Below are positions 6,571 through 12,252 of a stretch of 13,044 nucleotides of DNA, piece by piece. Position numbers and translations under genes: made by a program. The stretch is from Gammaproteobacteria bacterium (GTDB lineage: Bacteria > Pseudomonadota > Gammaproteobacteria > SZUA-229). The DNA is taken from assembly GCA_002401185.1 (NCBI GenBank), contig NVSH01000004.1, forward strand, positions 2,228 through 15,271, written 5' to 3'. The stretch's first letter is position 1. Each line of letters opens with the position of its first letter. The notes under the pieces were generated by a model. It was not told the DNA's origin, ran no database searches, and was given only the letters and a program-made list of their open reading frames with translations.

Positions 6571-8898
6571 TTATTTAAGTGTGTCGCTGTAACCGTAAAT
6601 TGAGCGTTCTAGTGTTTTTCTGGCTTTACTGCCAGACAGACTGCCCAGACCTTTTAGTCTAAATTGTATCAGTATCGAGTTGTCAAAGGCATCATTATCG
6701 GTTGCACTGTTGGTGTTAAGTAAACGTCTCTGTGCTAATAATTGTAAAGACCAGCAGCAACTGTTGTAAGCGATACCGGCGATGATATCGATATTTTGAT
6801 GATCATGAATGGAATAATTCCATCGGAAAAAGCTACTGTATTCACGGTTGATAGCATAGACAAACGAAGTGTCCATCTGTTCAATATCGATGTTATTGTC
6901 TATCAGACGTTTTCGATAACCGATATTAAAGAGATGATGCTTGTCAGATTTATAATGTAGAAAATAGTTTTCTTTGGACAGTGTGCTGTTCGATGTATCC
7001 CACTGCAGGTCAATGTTTGTCTGCCAGCGTCCCCATCGTGTATCGAGCTCCGCGATGATATCGGATTGTTTGGCAGTATCGATATTGCCATCCAGCGAGA
7101 CGCGTCTGTCTTCGAAAAAATAGATCTGTCCGATACTGGCACGTATGAGTTCATTACCTGTGGCGGTGTTTAGAACGCGACTGGTCAGTGCCAGGGTGAG
7201 CTGGTTTGCATCGCCGATGCGGTCGCCGCCGATGAAGCGGTTATCGCGAAACAGCTGAGCGACGCTAAAGTCAGGGATGCTGGTATCGAAGACAGGTGTG
7301 TCGTTTTGTTCTTCAAAAGGCACGTTCAGGTAGAATAATCTTGGCTCCAGCGTTTGTTGGTAACCATTGTCCAGGGTGCGCTCAAAAAATAAACCGGCAT
7401 CGATACTGCTCATCGGTAGATTACGCTTATTAACGGTTTGAGATGATATATTATTACCAACATCATATTGGGCGTGGCTGAATTTTACAGCGGGTTCCAA
7501 AAACCAGTACGCACCACTGAGTGGTAATCGAAGTCCGGGTCGCAATGTAAAACGTGCGCCGGTCGTTTGTGTTTCATCTTCATGGGTAAAGTCGACATAC
7601 TCCGAATCCAGCGTGAACATTAATTGCGTGTCTGCAATTTCAGTATCACCACTCAATGTTAATTGAGGCAAACGTTCAAAGGGACGAGTGCTCAACGGTG
7701 TGGTTGTGTCGATGGTTTTAATGTCCTGTAGCAGTGCGCGTGCTTGCCAGTTGCCGATGTTGTAACGTAGATTTGCGCTGCGATTTAAATGTGTTTGACT
7801 GGTACTGCTCAGGTCATTTGTGAAATCGTTCAAATATTCTGAATCTGAAATATCTTGTAGATCCACGTTTAACGTTAGGTTAGTAAGGATACGGCTGTGT
7901 TGCTGATAGCGAAATTGATAACGTGCCTCTTGCGTGATGTCATCATCAGGTAAGTAAGTGCCATTTAAAGTTCCTTCACTCGACTTTGTTAGGTAGCGAT
8001 AATTGCCGCCTAGCTCCAGGCCGCGTTTATCCATATAGCGAGGGATAATAACGGCGTCCTGGTTTGGCGCGATGTTCCAGTACCAGGGTATCGCTAGTTC
8101 AATGCCTCTGGAAGAAGATGTGCCTAGTTCAGGAAAGAGTAATCCGCTTCGTCGTTTATCACTGGTCGGGAACTCGATGTAAGGTGTGTATAAAAAAGGC
8201 ACACCTTTAAAACGGATAACGACATCATCAGCAGATCCGTATTCTTCATCGTGGTCCAGCCTTATCTTATCAGCGCTGATCAGCCAGTCAGGGTCAAATA
8301 AATCACAACTGGTAATGCTGGCATCGCTTAACTTTGATTGGGTATTTTTATTGCTGTACGCACTGATAACGATGGTTTTAGCGATGCCTTTTAAATTGTT
8401 GTCGGGAATGAAAAAGGTAACATCGTTAAAGTTGCCCTGTTTTGTGTCTTGTCCGTTTGTCGTATTTACTTTTACAGATCCGTCGTTGGCATCGAGCGAT
8501 ATGCTTTCGGAATCGATATGCACATTGCCCGAAAAAGATAAGAGGTCTAACTGCTTATCGTAGTCCGCGTGGTCTGCGCGAATACGTAACAGGTGTTGCT
8601 CGATAATAACATTACCGTCGAGTGATAAGGTGCCATCACTGCTAGACGTCGTTGCGTCGGCGCCGATTTCAGTATTACCCTTGTCGTTAGCAGTAAATGC
8701 GCGTGGTCGATTGTGTTTTGTGGCGTGGTCGTCACTGACCGGGCATAAGTTGTATATGCTGTCTTGCGAATGGGTTGCTGCCGATATGTCCTGTGCGAAC
8801 AGTGAAAGAGAAAGCAACAATAAAAGTATGCGAAGAGATGATGGAGCAAGACTGTAGAAATGAGAGGTTAGTGCTTGCTGAGACCTTTTTTCACACAT
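6571..8898 (-). CDS. lptD: LPS-assembly outer-membrane protein LptD
   Basis: Outer-membrane beta-barrel that, plugged by LptE, inserts lipopolysaccharide into the outer leaflet. The product is 775 residues from ATG 8898 (E. coli 784). The long signal peptide ends near DISA-ATHS. An OstA/LptA-like beta-jellyroll (SLDGNVIIEQH, SGNVHIDSE) precedes the barrel, whose entrance carries KRRSGLLFPELG and PWYWNIAPNQDAVIIPR. The four cysteines that form interdomain disulfides in E. coli are all here: NLCPVS, ITSCDLFD and the pair in NSCCW near the C terminus. The start is uncertain: the frame stays open to TTG 8937 and GTG 8931, but ATG 8898 gives the more compact signal peptide. None has a good Shine-Dalgarno. 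It lies 75 bases after argF (36 if TTG is used), with no obvious terminator between. Confidence 0.95.
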   Translation of the reverse strand: MCEKRSQQALTSHFYSLAPSSLRILLLLLSLSLFAQDISAATHSQDSIYNLCPVSDDHATKHNRPRAFTANDKGNTEIGADATTSSSDGTLSLDGNVIIEQHLLRIRADHADYDKQLDLLSFSGNVHIDSESISLDANDGSVKVNTTNGQDTKQGNFNDVTFFIPDNNLKGIAKTIVISAYSNKNTQSKLSDASITSCDLFDPDWLISADKIRLDHDEEYGSADDVVIRFKGVPFLYTPYIEFPTSDKRRSGLLFPELGTSSSRGIELAIPWYWNIAPNQDAVIIPRYMDKRGLELGGNYRYLTKSSEGTLNGTYLPDDDITQEARYQFRYQQHSRILTNLTLNVDLQDISDSEYLNDFTNDLSSTSQTHLNRSANLRYNIGNWQARALLQDIKTIDTTTPLSTRPFERLPQLTLSGDTEIADTQLMFTLDSEYVDFTHEDETQTTGARFTLRPGLRLPLSGAYWFLEPAVKFSHAQYDVGNNISSQTVNKRNLPMSSIDAGLFFERTLDNGYQQTLEPRLFYLNVPFEEQNDTPVFDTSIPDFSVAQLFRDNRFIGGDRIGDANQLTLALTSRVLNTATGNELIRASIGQIYFFEDRRVSLDGNIDTAKQSDIIAELDTRWGRWQTNIDLQWDTSNSTLSKENYFLHYKSDKHHLFNIGYRKRLIDNNIDIEQMDTSFVYAINREYSSFFRWNYSIHDHQNIDIIAGIAYNSCCWSLQLLAQRRLLNTNSATDNDAFDNSILIQFRLKGLGSLSGSKARKTLERSIYGYSDTLK

Positions 8899-8973
8899 GA
8901 CTAAAATATGTCTACGAGTTTTTGTTTTCACTAACAATCGATTGATCGGGTAACTTTTTTATTAAATGTTGGT

Positions 8974-9882
8974 TTAGTTTATTAACAGAAATTCTAGCAA
9001 AGCTTTTTGTGCATGCAGTCTGTTTTCGGCTTCTGCCCAAACCACGCTCTGCTTCCCATCGATAACATCAGCGCTGACTTCTTCACCGCGATGTGCCGGT
9101 AAGCAATGCATAAATAAAGCATCCACGTTAGCTAACTGCATTAATTGGGTGGTCACCTGAAAACAGCTAAAGGCTTTTTCACGAATTTTCTGCTCTTTTT
9201 CCTGGCCCATGCTAGCCCAGACATCGGTAACTATCAGGTCGCTGTTCGTACAGGCAGCCGTTACATCATGTGTTATCTCTATAGCGTTACTGGTTTGATC
9301 AATAAACTTCTGTTGCGGTTCAAAACCTTCAGGGCAGGCGATGATTAATTTGAAGCCCAGTAGTTTTGCGGCATGCATGTATGAATGACACATGTTATTA
9401 CCGTCACCAACCCAGGTAACTGTTTTGCCTTTGATGTCACCGCGCTGTTCAAAATATGTCTGCATGTCTGCGAGTAACTGGCAGGGGTGAACGTCATCAG
9501 TTAAGCCGTTAATCACTGGCACAGACGAGTATTCGGCCAGACGTTCTACATTTTTATGTGCGAAAGTTCTGACCATCAGACAATCTGTCATACTGGACAG
9601 AACCCGGGCGCTATCTTCGATAGGTTCGCCACGGCCAAGTTGCGTGTCGCGTGGTGAAAGAAAAATAGCGTGACCTCCAAATTGTGCCATGCCGGCTTCA
9701 AAAGAAACGCGGGTACGCGTCGATGACTTATCAAAGATCATCGCCAATATTTTGTTTTTTAGTGGCTCATATAGCTCGCCGCGATGTTGTATCGCTTTTA
9801 ATTCGATGGCACGGTGTATTATTTTTCTAAGTTCATCAGAGCTTAGGTCGGTTAATGTTAAAAAATGTCTAACGTTGTTCAT
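8974..9882 (-). CDS. argF: Ornithine carbamoyltransferase ArgF
   Basis: Transfers the carbamoyl group of carbamoyl phosphate to ornithine to give citrulline, the sixth step of arginine synthesis; cytoplasmic trimer. The protein has 302 residues, normal for the anabolic bacterial enzyme. The carbamoyl-phosphate loop SSTRTR is at residues 53-58, MVRTFAH follows, HPCQ (132-135) is the second active-site motif, [11 protein letters not shown] begins the ornithine domain, DVWASMGQE binds ornithine, and HCLPAHRG (259-266) holds the catalytic cysteine. The ATG at 9882 follows the argD stop by 3 bases, so translation is probably coupled. The conserved sites favour the anabolic argF over a catabolic arcB, and the neighbouring argD agrees. 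No ArgR operator resembling the E. coli ARG box was recognised nearby. Confidence 0.96.
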   Translation of the reverse strand: MNNVRHFLTLTDLSSDELRKIIHRAIELKAIQHRGELYEPLKNKILAMIFDKSSTRTRVSFEAGMAQFGGHAIFLSPRDTQLGRGEPIEDSARVLSSMTDCLMVRTFAHKNVERLAEYSSVPVINGLTDDVHPCQLLADMQTYFEQRGDIKGKTVTWVGDGNNMCHSYMHAAKLLGFKLIIACPEGFEPQQKFIDQTSNAIEITHDVTAACTNSDLIVTDVWASMGQEKEQKIREKAFSCFQVTTQLMQLANVDALFMHCLPAHRGEEVSADVIDGKQSVVWAEAENRLHAQKALLEFLLIN

Positions 9883-9885
9883 CTC

Positions 9886-11094
9886 TTATGCGGCTTCTTT
9901 TTTGAGTAAAACACAGGTGAGCAATTCGTTTATGATATCGATGATGCTATCAGCCTGTTGTTGCGTAATAATTAATGGTGGCAATAAGCGGATAACGTTG
10001 CCCGCTGTAACATTGAGTAACAGATGTTTATCCAGGGCCAGTTTGACTAATTCGCCGCATTCACCGTTGACCTTATCACTGTCTAGCACGATGCCGATCA
10101 TCAGTCCCAGGTTGCGGACCTCGCGTACACCATCTAGTTTAGAGAATTTTTTTCTGCAGGTGTCTGCGATGTAATTTCCCATTATTTTAGCATTTGAAAT
10201 CAAATTTTCAGTTTTAATCGTGTCGATAACGGTGGATGCCGTTGCGCACATCAGCGGGTTGCCGCCAAAGGTAGAACCGTGATTTCCTGGCTGAAAAAGA
10301 TCGCCGGCTTTTTCATTTGTCAGGCATGCGCCGATAGGTACGCCATTACCTAACGCTTTCGCTAGCGTCATAACATCGGGCACAATATTGCTATGCTGAA
10401 AAGCAAACCACTCGCCGGTGCGTCCCATACCGGTCTGAATCTCATCGAGCATTAACAACCAGTTCTGTTGGTCGCATATCTCACGTAGTTGATTCAGGTA
10501 GTTCTTATCGGGAATTTTAATACCGCCTTCGCCCTGTACCGGTTCAACTAATATGGCGACGACATTGTTATTGTTGTTAGCAATGTTTTGAATTGCAGCG
10601 ATATCGTTGTATGGTGCACGAATGAATCCTTGAACCAGTGGTTCGAACCCTGCCTGTACCTTGCGGTTACCGGTCGCGCTCAGCGTTGCCATTGTGCGGC
10701 CGTGGAAGCTGTTTTCCATGACGATGATAGCTGGGTTGTCGATATTATTATTATTACCAAATAAACGAGCAATCTTAATGGCGGCTTCGTTAGCCTCTGC
10801 ACCAGAGTTAGAAAAAAATACGCGATGCAAGTTTGCAACATCACATAACTGATCAGCCAAATGTTGTTGCTTATCGATCTGGTACAGGTTGGATGTATGC
10901 AATAATTTCGCCGCCTGCTCGCAAATAGTTTTTGTGATAGCAGGGTGCGCATGACCTAAGCCACAAACAGCAATACCACTTAAAGCATCAAGGTATTGTT
11001 GATTATTCGTGTCCCATAAATAAGCACCTTTGCCGTGCTCGAAGGTTACATCGAGAGGCGCGTAGGTTTTCATTAAATGATTATTAGTCGTCAT
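9886..11094 (-). CDS. argD: Acetylornithine aminotransferase ArgD
   Basis: PLP-dependent class III aminotransferase converting N-acetylglutamate semialdehyde to N-acetylornithine with glutamate. Members often also serve as succinyldiaminopimelate aminotransferase in lysine synthesis. The 402-residue protein has NSGAEANEAAIKIAR (residues 96-110), FHGRTMATLSATG (130-142), EPVQGEGGI (184-192), the cofactor-binding acid in LDEIQTGMGRTG (Asp217) and the Schiff-base lysine Lys246 in TLAKALGNG, then HGSTFGGNPL. Start is ATG 11094; an in-frame ATG at 11073 (MKTYAPL) is possible, and neither has a clear Shine-Dalgarno beyond an A-rich leader. It is the first gene of the argD-argF pair and probably of the whole minus-strand run. 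Paralogues such as AstC or ornithine aminotransferase look similar, but adjacency to argF supports argD. Confidence 0.94.
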   Translation of the reverse strand: MTTNNHLMKTYAPLDVTFEHGKGAYLWDTNNQQYLDALSGIAVCGLGHAHPAITKTICEQAAKLLHTSNLYQIDKQQHLADQLCDVANLHRVFFSNSGAEANEAAIKIARLFGNNNNIDNPAIIVMENSFHGRTMATLSATGNRKVQAGFEPLVQGFIRAPYNDIAAIQNIANNNNNVVAILVEPVQGEGGIKIPDKNYLNQLREICDQQNWLLMLDEIQTGMGRTGEWFAFQHSNIVPDVMTLAKALGNGVPIGACLTNEKAGDLFQPGNHGSTFGGNPLMCATASTVIDTIKTENLISNAKIMGNYIADTCRKKFSKLDGVREVRNLGLMIGIVLDSDKVNGECGELVKLALDKHLLLNVTAGNVIRLLPPLIITQQQADSIIDIINELLTCVLLKKEAA

Positions 11095-11115
11095 TTTTTT
11101 GTTTCAACTGGATAA

Positions 11116-11124
11116 ATTGTATCA
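11116..11124 (-). promoter_or_regulatory. Candidate extended -10 promoter of argD
   Basis: On the minus strand TGATACAAT (TGn plus TACAAT) lies 22 bases before the argD ATG and downstream of the hairpin at 11148-11175. No good -35 is present, which extended -10 promoters tolerate. It would give a leader of about 15 bases. The position downstream of the terminator-like hairpin makes it a sensible argD promoter, but this rests on pattern alone. Confidence 0.3.
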
Positions 11125-11140
11125 GTAAATAAAATCGTAT

Positions 11141-11175
11141 AAAAAGCAAAAGCGGCGGCCGTGGCCACCGCTTTT
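11141..11175 (-). terminator. GC-rich hairpin with T tract upstream of argD
   Basis: AAAAGCGG and CCGCTTTT (11148-11155 and 11168-11175) form an 8-bp stem, extended past one C/A mismatch by GGC/GCC with a 4-base loop. Read on the minus strand, the stem ends in CCGCTTTT followed by GCTTTTT (11141-11147), a good intrinsic terminator. The plus-strand reading has only a four-T tail. Since argD starts 47 bases further on, it either ends a transcript coming from the right (the orphan 34-codon frame) or lies inside the argD leader as an attenuator. Confidence 0.65.
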
Positions 11176-11184
11176 AAGGGACTG

Positions 11185-11190
11185 ATTATA
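11185..11190 (-). promoter_or_regulatory. Candidate -10 box upstream of the hairpin
   Basis: A perfect minus-strand TATAAT with TTGCTT sixteen bases upstream as a weak -35 (TTG matches). A transcript from here would start near 11178 and run directly into the hairpin at 11148-11175 before reaching argD. It may be real or chance. Confidence 0.3.
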
Positions 11191-11291
11191 CTCGTAGTTT
11201 TATGTAAAGCAACTGTTTGCATAGGGGTGTTCGATGCTGTGATGCCTGCCTTCTGCGTAAGTGTGATGGCTGTCTTTTCTTCGTGATGAGG

Positions 11292-11396
11292 TTAATTGTT
11301 TTGCAATCGTGCCTTACGTAAAAATCCAACCGCGGCATCTGTCGGGCTGTTAGAATAACCGTCCCATAGTAAAGGAGGCGCTGATTTACTCAACAT
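11292..11396 (-). CDS. Orphan 34-codon reading frame, function unknown
   Basis: ATG at 11396 to TAA at 11292 encodes 34 residues, including LLWDGYSNSP and TDAAVGFLRKARLQNN. The composition is protein-like (mixed hydrophobic and charged residues, a basic amphipathic tail), and the frame is followed about 117 bases later by a minus-strand terminator-like hairpin. It has no clear Shine-Dalgarno, and an in-frame stop (TAA) lies five codons upstream of the ATG. It could be a small protein, the surviving C-terminal end of a lost gene divergent from rubredoxin, or chance. I recognise no family and found no membrane segment or signal peptide. Confidence 0.3.
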   Translation of the reverse strand: MLSKSAPPLLWDGYSNSPTDAAVGFLRKARLQNN

Positions 11397-11471
11397 TGAC
11401 CGAGGCCGATTTTAATACATCTCTACCCGTCTCAGTTAAGCCAGAATAGATCAGAACTTCCGAATGATAAA

Positions 11472-11477
11472 AAGGTG
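11472..11477 (+). promoter_or_regulatory. Ribosome binding site of the rubredoxin gene
   Basis: AAGGTG lies 8 bases before the GTG at 11486. An in-frame stop (TAA, 11468-11470) just upstream excludes a longer product, so this site and the GTG fix the start. Confidence 0.6.
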
Positions 11478-11485
11478 TAAATAAC

Positions 11486-11656
11486 GTGGAATACAAAACT
11501 TGGACATGTGTCGTTTGTGGCTTTATATACGACGAACTCGAAGGCCGCCCACATGAAGGCATACCCGCAGGAACTGCATGGAGTGATGTCCCCGCTACCT
11601 GGAAATGCCCAGATTGTGGTATGGGTAAATTGGACTTTCAGATGATAGAATTATAG
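11486..11656 (+). CDS. rubA: Rubredoxin
   Basis: A 56-residue one-iron electron carrier. The iron is held by four cysteines in two knuckles: CVVCGFIYD (Cys8 and Cys11) and CPDCGMGKLDF (Cys41 and Cys44). Between them lie the family's EGRPHEGIPAGTAW and the D-P-x-W segment DVPATWKCP. Length and spacing fit bacterial rubredoxins (about 52-56 aa), which pass electrons from NAD(P)H-rubredoxin reductase to partners such as alkane hydroxylase or oxygen/peroxide reductases. No such partner lies in the window, so the acceptor is unknown. GTG start at 11486 with AAGGTG eight bases upstream. It is a lone plus-strand gene, divergent from argD. Its stop codon lies against the end of the decayed antitoxin on the other strand. 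The gene is short enough to be missed by length cut-offs. Confidence 0.93.
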   Translation: MEYKTWTCVVCGFIYDELEGRPHEGIPAGTAWSDVPATWKCPDCGMGKLDFQMIEL

Positions 11657-11835
11657 TGGAAAGCACAATTGCCGAATTATTTTTTGATACTGCATGTGAT
11701 GTTTTTTTTAGTGTCTTTAAAATAGGCGACACTCTTTGAGCTAAGAGAGATTATATCTTTAGTGCTCTGTTGTTTAAGTGAAAGCTCTGCGGGTGATGGT
11801 GGGAAATCAGGTGTTAGGTTTAAATCACCGATTGG
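11651..11835 (-). pseudogene. Decayed CopG/BrnA-type antitoxin, frameshifted and truncated
   Basis: The minus strand reads PIGDLNLTPDFPPSPAELSL, then LSSKSVAYFKD, which resembles the CopG-family antitoxins that accompany BrnT toxins (typically a DEPIG...DFLPSPEEL opening and a ...SxxSVEFFK ribbon-helix-helix segment). After a run of eight A (plus-strand T at 11702-11709) the frame ends at TAA 11677 with an unrelated tail. In the next frame the expected helix continues as HHMQYQKIIRQL, so one base has been lost from the homopolymer (or two added). Even that frame ends early, at a TAA at 11651-11653 overlapping the last sense codon of the rubredoxin gene, where intact relatives continue for some residues. 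It has no start codon of its own and is fused to the toxin remnant. Non-functional by these signs. Confidence 0.75.
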
Positions 11836-11979
11836 CTCATAAATCTTTTTAACTTTGCGCCAATAACCTACACCAACTATACGGATGCAACCAGAACGGT
11901 AAGTAAACCGAACAGTAAGAAGGTCGCTACCTTGTTCGTTTAAGCTAATTATTATGTGTTTATCCCGCAGATAGCTGGA
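11836..11979 (-). pseudogene. Decayed BrnT-type toxin, N-terminus lost, fused to antitoxin
   Basis: The minus strand encodes DKHIIISLNEQGSD, LLTVRFTYR and CIRIVGVGYWRKVKKIYE, the C-terminal half of a BrnT-like ribonuclease toxin (compare the family pattern LLxVxxTYR...IRIIxAxxxRKxKKxYE). About 45 residues of the usual N-terminal half (FxWDxxKxxxNxxKHGxxF) are missing: the frame opens only after a TAA at 11980-11982 and contains no ATG, GTG or TTG before the conserved part, and I find no matching N-terminal sequence in the other frames just upstream. The frame runs without a stop into the antitoxin remnant; the junction KIY-EPIG suggests a deletion removed the toxin stop and antitoxin start. 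Family assignment rests on memory of BrnT motifs. Confidence 0.7.
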
Positions 11980-12033
11980 TTACATGTAACTCTTTGCGAT
12001 GATTCCCCACCCGCCAAAGATCATACCGTGACT

Positions 12034-12081
12034 GTTGATTTAACCAGCTCTCAGATGAAGTATTAATAGCAATAAATCAAC
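12034..12081. repeat. 9-bp inverted repeat with 30-base spacer
   Basis: GTTGATTTA (12034-12042) and TAAATCAAC (12073-12081) are perfect inverted copies. The outer GTTGATT does not fit the integron attC consensus GTTRRRY, and no second copy of the unit occurs in the window. It could form a long-loop hairpin, be a recombination scar, or be chance. Confidence 0.35.
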
Positions 12082-12201
12082 GCACCGCCATTTCAGGGTT
12101 TATGCCAGACTTGCCATATTCAGCCTGCAGCCCCTGCCCCTTTCTGCCAAGATTAAGGCAGCACGCGATCTATGTTTCTTACAACTTACTCAGGTGTATA
12201 T

Positions 12202-12214
12202 TGTGCACTGCACA
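12202..12214. repeat. 13-base palindrome TGTGCA-C-TGCACA
   Basis: A perfect 6-bp inverted repeat about one central base, the size of a dimeric repressor half-site pair, in the gap downstream of the repeat-protein gene. No divergent promoter is next to it, so an operator role is only a guess. Confidence 0.3.
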
Positions 12215-12235
12215 CTTGAATGAAAACAGAAAAGC

Positions 12236-12252
12236 TGTAGATATCTTCTACA
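12236..12252 (-). terminator. Weak terminator-like hairpin at the end of the repeat-protein gene
   Basis: TGTAGA (12236-12241) and TCTACA (12247-12252) form a 6-bp stem with a 5-base loop overlapping the gene's stop codon. On the minus strand it is followed by a T-rich but interrupted tract (GCTTTTCTGTTTTC). The short AT-rich stem makes it a weak candidate. Confidence 0.3.

Larger units (their letters stand above)
11095..11485. other. Intergenic region between argD and the rubredoxin gene
   Basis: Divergent gap of 391 bases between argD (minus) and the rubredoxin gene (plus). It holds the hairpin, two candidate -10 boxes and the 34-codon minus-strand frame, listed separately. I see no tRNA, no recognised riboswitch and no ARG box of the type TGAAT-N4-ATTCA. 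The plus-strand promoter of the rubredoxin gene could not be placed: TTGACC at 11396-11401 has no matching -10 at the right distance. Confidence 0.5.
11980..12247. other. Stretch without a recognisable gene
   Basis: Between the toxin remnant and the 3' end of the repeat-protein gene. It holds two inverted repeats (12034-12081 and 12202-12214) and a possible weak hairpin at 12236-12252. A plus-strand frame of 53 codons (12102-12263) is open but lacks a ribosome site and any family resemblance. It may be the scar of the rearrangement that truncated the toxin; no insertion-sequence ends were identified. Confidence 0.5.

Noticed and set aside
9689..10174. Long open frame antisense to argF and argD
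   Set aside because: Explained as a shadow of two well-supported genes; Ser/Leu-rich composition and no motif or ribosome site.
11095..11200. ArgR operator upstream of argD
   Set aside because: No sequence resembling the TGAAT-N4-ATTCA palindrome was found here or near argF.
11351..11449. AGGAGG at 11373-11378 followed by a short plus-strand frame ending in TAG
   Set aside because: Only CTG, ATT or TTG are available as starts, the product would be under 25 residues, and the same bases are sense codons of the minus-strand 34-codon frame.
12034..12081. Integron attC site
   Set aside because: The outer bases GTTGATT break the GTTRRRY core, there is no inner box pair, and no integron cassette array is present.
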